Shown here: one piece after another, positions 60,001-64,000 of the stretch
Position numbering within the stretch: the stretch's first letter is position 1
How the letters are laid out: each line of letters opens with the position of its first letter
From: Plutella xylostella
Taxonomy: Eukaryota; Arthropoda; Insecta; Lepidoptera; Plutellidae
Assembly: GCF_932276165.1 (NCBI RefSeq)
Contig: NC_064012.1
Coordinates: 1,185,501-1,249,500 of the forward strand
DNA: 64,000 nt
Direction: 5' to 3'
Notes under the pieces: model-generated
Seen by the model: only the letters and a program-made list of their open reading frames with translations
The model's database searches: none
What the model was told of the DNA's origin: nothing
Made by a program: the position numbers and the translations under genes

Positions 60001-63000
60001 TACTGTTTCAGCGAAACAACATTGGGCAAATCGTTCCCCCGGACGCCGGTAGACCCGGCCTCTCCTGTCACTGCCATGCAGACACACTCTGCACTCATCA
60101 GTAAACAGGACCGACCGCCATTGCGCAATGCTCCAATCGAGATGCTCTCGAGCAAACTGAAGACGCGCTTGTCGGTGGCCTGCAGTCAATTTGGGGCCTG
60201 ATGCAGGTCTTTTTGGTGTCAAGTTGGCTTCCTTCAAGCGTCTTCTCACTGTCCACTCGCTGACAGCCACTTGTCGTACACGTCTCAGTTCTTGCTGCAC
60301 ATCAACGCCCGTAAGGTGTCGATTGCGCAGCGAGGTTGAGACAATGAAGCGGTCGTCTCTCTCTGAAGTGCAGCGGTGGCGGCCCGTTCTTGGTCTTCGA
60401 TTGAAGGCACCAGTCTCTTGGAACCGTCTGTATACTCGGGATACAGCAGACTGGCTCAAGTGGAGCTGGGCAGCGACTGCTCGCTGACTTAACCCTTGTT
60501 GCAGCAAGGCAACAACTTGAGCAGCTTCTTCTGGTGTGGTATCCATGGGTTTGCGAAAACAAGGAATACAATGCAACGAGATGTGTACCGGTCAACTTGC
60601 AACAAGCGACTGATAAGGTACACCGGATGTGGAAAGGTTTTATAGCGGGATCAGGTAGCGCAAGGCGTGGATTCCTAATGAGGTAATTAACACTGACGGG
60701 CAATTAAAATGCGTCATTAAATCTGCGCTTAGTTTTTTTTTATGGTATTGATCTTAATTGAAAGCCTAATTCTTCAGCTTTCGAATGACATATCACTTTT
60801 ATATTTACCATTTATCGTTTTAGGAAAATCAATGTATATGTGCGCCGTGAAGGCTTGAGTCGATTTGGTTGCTCGCGAGTGTAGTTTGTCACCGACACGG
60901 TAAGGTGAAGCGGCATGCGGCATGACTGTGGTGTTACCACCATCCAACATTAGCAATTAACAATCCATAACTTGTATGGATCTAAATAGATGACAGACGA
61001 GCGACGCTGCTAACGGATTGTTAATTGCTAATGTCGGTGGTGGTACGGTAGCTGTAAGTTTTTAAACCATAAAGGAATGGATCCAAAAAGTAACGACCAC
61101 AAGTATAGTGCGACAAACTTACCTATCTGTTCCGGTGAGAGCGAACTAAATTGATCCATATCTCATTACTTGTTAATAAACCCATCTAATCTTTACCAAT
61201 ATACCATTATTGGTAAAGATTAGATGGGTTTATTAACACCGCAAGAGCGAATTAACAATACGAGCAAACTTAAAATCTTATAGAATTAAGAAATATTAGA
61301 CATTTATGTGAGTGGTCACCGGAACAGATAAGTTTGTGGCACTGTACAAATAAAGTTATTTTTTCGTCAATTCTCACCATGGATGTCTTGGACATGTCCT
61401 GCTGCTGCTGCGGCGGCGGCTGTTGCGCCGGGCCGCGCATGGAGGGCTGCGAGGGCGGCTGCGGCGCGCCCCCCTGCATGTAGCCCGCGCCGCCCGCGCC
61501 GCCGGCGTGGTAGCATTCCGCTCCTGCAACGGGCCAACCTGACATTGTTAGCTTATTTTGCACCAGTTGAGTTGTTTAGTCGCTAAATTACTCTCCACAG
61601 GCTAGTAATTTAGACGGGTGTATAGTAATTTAGTGACGTGCTATACTACCACAAGAAACTTTAAACAGAACTTTAAATGAAATTTGACAAATTTGGTTGG
61701 TGTTTGACAACTATTAAAAACTGTGGGCGTTACCACAAAAAAATTGACAGCATTTAACAGATGTTTAGCGCTGTCAAACGCCTACAAAATCAGTCAAATT
61801 TCGTTTTAAACACTTGTTAAACAGTGTTTAAAGGTTTTGGTGGTAGCACAGTGTAAGTTTTTGTGATATAATAACTTGCTATTGTCTAAAGACACGTTTA
61901 GTTACCAAATTAGCCAATACCAAGTGATTTAGTCTTAAATTATTCTCCACTGACTAAATTTCTAGCCTGGTGTGAATAAGGCTTAAACGATATATCACTG
62001 TCGTGTCGCTCATACGAGTTAAGAGAGAGATATTACTGTCGGTAGGTATAAGAAATACCGTATAGCGGCAGCGATATCGCTTAAGTCTTGTTAGCACTAG
62101 GCTAATAATTTATAATAATAATAATAATAATAAGTTTATTTGCCAAAAAGAACACAGTTACAATTAATGTACAAACAGTAGGTATATAGGTACAATGGCA
62201 GAGAGTCTGCAGTAGAAATATATGGGGTAGTAACCCCTAAACTAGGCAGAGCCTGTAACTTAGGGGATACTTAAATATCCTTAATTGCTACCGGTATGCA
62301 ACACACATTACTACATGGATTTACGTAGGACATTAATTGGATTGAAATTTTGGGATAAACATTATTTAAATTTAAAGTTAACTTATGTTACTGAAATAAA
62401 TAAACAATGAACAATGATATTATATAAGCCAAGATATAACTACATTTTACATATAAAATACTACTTATCTAATTTAGTCATGTAGATAGTAATAAAGTGA
62501 CTAAATCACTTGCTATTGGTGAACATAGCAACTAAACTTGTCTTTTATAGACAATAGCAGATGATTTAGTCACTAAATTACTAGCCTTGTGCGAACAAGG
62601 CTTTAGTTCTGAATAGGACTAGAGGTTGTATATTCGTTGAAATTGTGTCAGTCTGTTTGTTGTGGTAAACGTCGTGGCTGGCTGTTCATTGGAAACTTTT
62701 AACGAAGGCGAAACTTTGTAAAGCCATAGAACGGCTTCTGTTACAGTTAGTACGTAGTTTCTATGATGGGGATTATGCTAATTGAGAGAGTAATGGATTG
62801 TAATGAATTCCGAGACTCGAGCAGTCTCGACGGACAATAGGTTTTTATAAGAATACAAATATGAAAATTAAGTAAGATGAAGTTTTTTATACTTACTGTG
62901 TGGTGTTGGTGCCCTTGGGTAACTGTTTGTTGTTTTGTTAAGAAAATAATAACTGAGAAAAGTGTGGCAAAAATAATAATAGAAAAGTGTTTAGCGTCTA

Positions 63001-63366
63001 CAGTCTAGAGCAAAACAAAAAATAAGATAAAACATTGTGCCAAGTAAATCAACATAAACTCAAGAACAAACCATAACAGACCGAAAGCGAAGTTGACAGA
63101 GCGGCGGACTTACTTGCTTGAGCTAATAGTCGGTAGTGGTGTGACGGCATGCAATTAGGGTTAGAGTATCTAGTCGAAGGCTGGTCATGTTTGAGAGGGC
63201 TAGCAGAGTTGTTGTACAGGTGGACTGAGACGTTGTTGACGGGTTGCAGAAGGTGCTGCATCGGCAGCGGCGGCGCGGCGCCCCCGGCCCCCGGCGCGTC
63301 GGCCGCGCGGGCTCCACCGCACACGTGCGACGAGCCCGCACAGTTACCCCCTCTTAGCGCAACCAT
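36060..63366 (-). CDS. eIF4G: eIF4G, 29 coding exons, 1,777 residues
   Basis: This is the scaffold of the eIF4F cap-binding complex: it joins eIF4E, eIF4A, eIF3 and poly(A)-binding protein to recruit ribosomes to capped mRNA in the cytoplasm. I joined 29 exons by hand. Every junction is GT-AG and all phases agree, from ATG 63364-63366 to TGA 36060-36062. Order: disordered Pro/Gln/Ala-rich N-terminus (1-810), eIF4E-binding motif (824-830), MIF4G HEAT domain (about 961-1222), RGG linker (1223-1370), MA3 (about 1440-1590), and W2/AA-box (about 1600-1770) with an acidic tail (NEDSCSED). An in-frame ATG at 63447 would add 27 residues but has a poor context. An in-frame stop at 63499-63501 closes the frame upstream. 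Exon coordinates are given in the following entries. Confidence 0.95.
36863..38929 (-). other. eIF4G: eIF4G intron 26
   Basis: About 2.07 kb. It has a decayed retroelement tail near 37800-37915 (ending TCATCATCATCATCATGG) and a possible cassette exon at 38330-38425 (see findings). Nothing else is recognised. Confidence 0.6.
39334..40412 (-). CDS. eIF4G: eIF4G exons 23-25, MA3 domain
   Basis: Exon 23 is 40121-40412 (an Ala/Pro-rich spacer, then MVHDVKQLFPAQYHAGVVGE). Exon 24 is 39600-39786 (SAKDIAAITKSLLHLVSTGT...IDIPMLYEYLG). Exon 25 is 39334-39510 (ITLAQVLRLSGPIVSVDHGH). The second HEAT domain (MA3) binds eIF4A in higher eukaryote eIF4G. Confidence 0.94.
40669..41389 (-). CDS. eIF4G: eIF4G exons 20-22, RGG linker
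   Basis: Exon 20 is 41195-41389 (LMNSAPMSGGFRRDDGGRGK, then RGG and RGQGG repeats). Exon 21 is 40832-41006 (Ser/Thr/Asn-rich, KYGLLAESS). Exon 22 is 40669-40740 (LKDISSPKGASIERSTFSSR). This is a disordered, RNA-binding type of linker between MIF4G and MA3, with several Ser/Thr that could be phosphorylated. Confidence 0.9.
41569..44100 (-). CDS. eIF4G: eIF4G exons 15-19, MIF4G domain
   Basis: Exon 15 is 43897-44100 (FRGILNKLTPQKFDTLMDRV). Exon 16 is 43568-43714. Exon 17 is 43397-43481 (EENRRMRMRSVGNVRFIG). Exon 18 is 41973-42112 (GELYKLKMLTSKIMV...ECLCKLLTTIGE). Exon 19 is 41569-41778 (SSRVRFMLQDVIELRRRRW). Together these make a complete HEAT-type MIF4G domain of about 260 residues that binds eIF4A and RNA. 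The 1.28 kb intron between exons 18 and 17 shows no other gene. Confidence 0.96.
42113..43396 (-). other. eIF4G: eIF4G intron 17, no other feature
   Basis: AT-rich, GT-AG bounded. A short imperfect inverted motif with GACAAGTTGG/CCAACTTGTC occurs around 42820-42855. No coding frame is supported. Confidence 0.6.
44342..44746 (-). CDS. eIF4G: eIF4G exons 13-14 (residues 853-960)
   Basis: Exon 13 is 44596-44746 (METMPFTPISRPINDALFPS..., Gly-rich, ending NMAPSG). Exon 14 is 44342-44514 (SLREDVKLNETENAWKPSRF). The NAWKPxxF element just before the MIF4G domain is conserved in eIF4G and lies next to the eIF4A-binding surface. Confidence 0.92.
44832..44956 (-). CDS. eIF4G: eIF4G exon 12, eIF4E-binding site
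   Basis: This 125-nt exon encodes QWSPLNKSGKRCYDLGLLKQ and continues to PDIPIMEKVVR. Its position after KYTDDQWSP and before PDIP is where eIF4G binds the dorsal face of eIF4E. The motif YxxxxL is present (Y824, L829), but the following hydrophobic position is Lys830 (YDLGLLK) instead of the usual Leu, Met or Phe. Confidence 0.9.
45049..45934 (-). CDS. eIF4G: eIF4G exons 10-11 (residues 542-811)
   Basis: Exon 10 is 45512-45934 (TPNSVEAVVNNIAEV... to LNNKTT). Exon 11 is 45049-45432 (DPDTANGNNTTPTINKT..., then Glu/Ala/Pro-rich, ending VFVPKYKYTD). The Ala/Pro run with PAAPAAPAAPPAP is low complexity. The VPKYKYTDDQW segment leads into the eIF4E-binding region, as in other animals. A 4.4 kb intron precedes exon 10. 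Confidence 0.9.
48042..48420 (-). promoter_or_regulatory. Candidate internal promoter and 5' exon of eIF4G
   Basis: On the minus strand a YY1/Pho-like ATGGCGGC (48398-48405) is followed by about 350 nt ending in AATCTCAG|GTATGT, a near-consensus splice donor at 48036-48041. A transcript from here would splice to exon 10 (45934). This is a suggestion from sequence shape only. Confidence 0.35.
48774..49253. mobile_element. 480-bp MITE, TA duplication
   Basis: The exact 18-bp inverted repeat CAGGGTTATTGGTAAGTA begins at 48774 and ends at 49253, flanked by TA on both sides (48772-48773 and 49254-49255). The interior is AT-rich and non-coding. The type fits a Tc1/mariner-like MITE. Confidence 0.88.
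50307..54994 (-). CDS. eIF4G: eIF4G exons 5-9 (residues 212-542)
   Basis: Exon 5 is 54930-54994 (YYQYLPQLHYSYGTPPNHTQS). Exon 6 is 51830-52009 (YYPAATSQQIQTPN..., Ala/Pro-rich). Exon 7 is 51325-51387 (NMRPAQTKRTSHRLKIIDPV, like the K-x-IxDPxT motif of animal eIF4G). Exon 8 is 50992-51071 (QDILSDISNDSQYV...). Exon 9 is 50307-50907 (200 codons, Thr/Ile/Lys-rich, ending NGPAPAE). Exons 5, 7 and 8 lack an internal Met and are only visible by splicing. Confidence 0.88.
51435..51535 (-). repeat. LINE 3' end fragment
   Basis: TAGAATAGGTATATTTATTTGAC followed by AACAAATAATAATTACAGG resembles 16234-16400 and 62105-62300. It is a short remnant in eIF4G intron 6. Confidence 0.4.
54173..54281. repeat. 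Fold-back repeat, 24-bp perfect arms
   Basis: TTTATCTCAGATACTAAATT... (54173-54196) and its exact complement (54258-54281) flank a 61-bp loop that also contains a third partial copy (ATCTCAGATATTAA). Confidence 0.9.
54540..54785 (+). mobile_element. LINE 3' tail
   Basis: ACGAGTTCTCGAGGGAAGACCGC, GATGACAGAGTGTTGTGGAG and CATCCAGCAGTGGATGATCAGG follow the usual end of moth LINE polyproteins (arginine-rich stretch, TLWRSSW, QQW). A further decayed block to 54905 ends GGCCGATGATGATGAT. Confidence 0.6.
56665..63366 (-). CDS. eIF4G: eIF4G exons 1-4 (N-terminal, residues 1-212)
   Basis: Exon 1 is 63114-63366 (MVALRGGNCAGSSHVCGG... to LLAQA). Exon 2 is 61378-61523 (AECYHAGG..., QQPPPQQQQDMSKTSM). 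Exon 3 is 57916-58025 (PAHNFGPSQNQSQQARPQYN). Exon 4 is 56665-56790 (QQQPYIQGGSATGNPPVMYP). These are low-complexity segments of the kind that contact poly(A)-binding protein in other eIF4G proteins. The true frame of exons 3 and 4 differs from the longest open frames there. Confidence 0.85.
59235..60881 (-). mobile_element. Complete Tc1-like transposon with long inverted repeats
   Basis: The ends CACTCGCGAGCAACCAAATC (59235) and its complement (ending 60881) lie between duplicated TA (59233-59234 and 60882-60883). Similarity of the arms continues, with gaps, for roughly 150 bp (shared GATATGTCATT, AAAGCT and TTTAAT/TTCAAT blocks). The total length is 1,647 bp, near the 1.6-1.7 kb of complete long-repeat Tc1 elements. 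Confidence 0.92.
59515..60546 (-). CDS. Tc1 transposase, intact, 343 residues
   Basis: Cut-and-paste DD34E transposase acting at TA sites. An HTH region is visible at GLSQRAVAAQLHLSQSAVSR and a second one at VSEWTVRRRLKEANL. The catalytic acidic residues are D in FTDECR, D in LMHDNARCH, and E in SPDLNPIEHLWDE, 34 residues after the second D. A Gly-rich GGGRGGG stretch lies between them. I chose MDTTPEEAAQVVALL as the start (60546); an upstream in-frame ATG at 60576 would add 10 residues that do not look native. No stop or frameshift is present, so it may be active. It runs on the same strand as the host gene eIF4G. Confidence 0.95.
   Translation of the reverse strand: MDTTPEEAAQVVALLQQGLSQRAVAAQLHLSQSAVSRVYRRFQETGAFNRRPRTGRHRCTSERDDRFIVSTSLRNRHLTGVDVQQELRRVRQVAVSEWTVRRRLKEANLTPKRPASGPKLTAGHRQARLQFAREHLDWSIAQWRSVLFTDECRVCLHGSDRRGRVYRRPGERFAQCCFAETVAYGGGSCMMWAGISLEGKTALVFVPGGGRGGGLTADRYITDILLGHVVPYAEFVGEDFVLMHDNARCHTARVSRQFLREKELRTMDWPALSPDLNPIEHLWDELKRRVRARNPVPASVDELKTALLEEWDGIPQETVKKLIRSMRNRLQAVIRARGGNTKY
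60937..61043. mobile_element. 107-bp MITE, TA duplication
   Basis: CCACCATCCAACATTAGCAA at the left and the complement of CCACCACCGACATTAGCAAT at the right flank a 50-bp centre. TA lies on both sides. An AACATTAGCAATTAAC block is shared by the arms. Confidence 0.75.
61106..61344. mobile_element. 239-bp MITE with perfect central hairpin
   Basis: The arms AGTGCGACAAACTTACC.. and, inverted, CAGTGCCACAAACTTATC.. continue with CTGTTCCGGTGA. TA lies at 61104-61105 and 61345-61346. In the middle, 61172-61201 and 61208-61237 are perfect 30-bp complements around a 6-nt loop. The element ends 33 bp from the exon 2 splice donor. Confidence 0.85.
61570..62600. repeat. Related repeat blocks in eIF4G intron 1
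   Basis: Blocks with TTTAGTC.CTAAATTA.T and CTAGCCT.GTG.GAA.AAGGC recur at 61570-61620, 61915-61985 and 62480-62605 in both orientations, suggesting one or two MITE copies. A LINE 3' fragment starting with (AAT)n and TTTATTTGCC lies at 62105-62300. Confidence 0.5.
62897..62922 (-). CDS. eIF4G: Possible alternative micro-exon of eIF4G
   Basis: A 26-nt block is bounded by AACAAACAG and GTAAGT. It would accept phase 1 from exon 1 and leave phase 0, encoding ITQGHQHHT. It therefore fits in frame only if exon 2 is skipped and exon 3 follows. The acceptor lacks a pyrimidine tract, so this is tentative. Confidence 0.25.
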
Positions 63367-64000
63367 TGCACTCTCATCATACAGTATCTTAACAACTTGG
63401 ACTAGCCAAATGTAAAACCATTCCCAGAACTGGGGCGATAGGATCATAGATGATGCCCCCTTATCACATAGCGTGGGTACCGAGATAGCGTCTATCAGTC
63501 AGAAGGGTATTATGGCTAGTCAGATTAGATGAGGAAAGTTGAAGCCTCACTGCATTGTGCTAGGTTAATGTAAATGCAAAGTCTAGTTTCGTTGTTCAAA
63601 TACACCCGCGCGACGCATGTTGCTAAAATGTTTGTTATCCGCATTCACCGTATTTAAATCGTAATTTAATGCAGCATAGAGAAAATCGATAAGGAAACGC
63701 GCGCTACATCGCTCCGGGCGCTCGCCGCCCGACGCCCGCGGTCGCTCGGCACTGCTCGCACTGCACTACACTTGCACTAATCAATTTTACATATTGTTAC
63801 TAGTTAACATTTGAGCAAGATTGCTGGTGGACATTTGATAAGAGACTAAAACTTGCGGAGCCCTTTCATTGTGAAGCACGTGAGAAGGGATCGAAGGAAT
63901 GAAAGAGACAAGGGTAGTGAGTGGCCGTGGCTGTAGGTGCGGGGCGTTCCCTCGCCGACCCCTCGCGACCCCCGTACTGTGTGCGGCGCGGCGAGGGAGG
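63367..64000 (-). promoter_or_regulatory. eIF4G 5' UTR and CpG-rich promoter region
   Basis: Upstream of the start codon the DNA becomes strongly GC-rich at 63690-63770 (GCGCTACATCGCTCCGGGCG and similar) and again at the right edge. No TATA box is evident, as usual for housekeeping genes. The exact start is unknown. Confidence 0.45.

Larger units (their letters stand above)
58026..61377 (-). other. eIF4G: eIF4G intron 2, 3.35 kb, with three DNA transposons
   Basis: An intact Tc1 and two MITEs (listed separately) occupy its upstream half. The remaining 58026-59234 shows no gene. Confidence 0.75.

Overview
The window looks like nuclear DNA of a moth or butterfly. It is AT-rich with many GTAGGTA/TACCTA runs. 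It carries short Lepidoptera-type Helitrons (TC...CTAG), a tRNA-headed SINE, LINE 3' tails ending in (GATGAT)n, many MITEs, and spliced genes with GT-AG introns whose exons are far more GC-rich than the surrounding DNA. Most true exons were found by joining reading frames across splice sites. The species cannot be named from the sequence alone; a noctuid-like genome is my guess.

Layout, left to right. 1-5.8 kb is intergenic DNA with a Helitron, a 1.3 kb non-autonomous DNA transposon and a perfect 30-bp-arm palindrome. 5885-6073 (-) is the signal-peptide exon of a carboxylesterase whose remaining exons lie off the left edge or are not visible. 6426-9617 is a nest of transposons: an outer hAT with a perfect 8-bp target duplication, an inner hAT, a dispersed repeat and an intact mariner. 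11416-19224 (-) is catalase in two coding exons separated by a 6.3 kb intron full of mobile elements. 23685-26033 (+) is a two-exon gene for an unrecognised 619-residue secreted acidic protein. 29214-31348 (+) is a three-exon Y-box (cold-shock domain) protein. 36060-63366 (-) is the complete eIF4G gene: 29 coding exons whose splice phases all agree, giving 1,777 residues with an eIF4E-binding site and MIF4G, MA3 and W2 domains. It converges on the Y-box gene. Its introns hold several MITEs and an intact Tc1 transposon (59235-60881).

The Y-box protein and eIF4G both act on mRNA translation, but in a eukaryotic genome their adjacency need not be functional. Catalase is an antioxidant enzyme and the esterase is a secreted hydrolase. 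The points most worth a second look are the unknown secreted protein, the nested hAT/mariner locus with mismatched mariner flanks, the intact Tc1 with long inverted repeats, possible alternative exons and an internal promoter of eIF4G, its unusual eIF4E-binding motif, and several perfect fold-back repeats.
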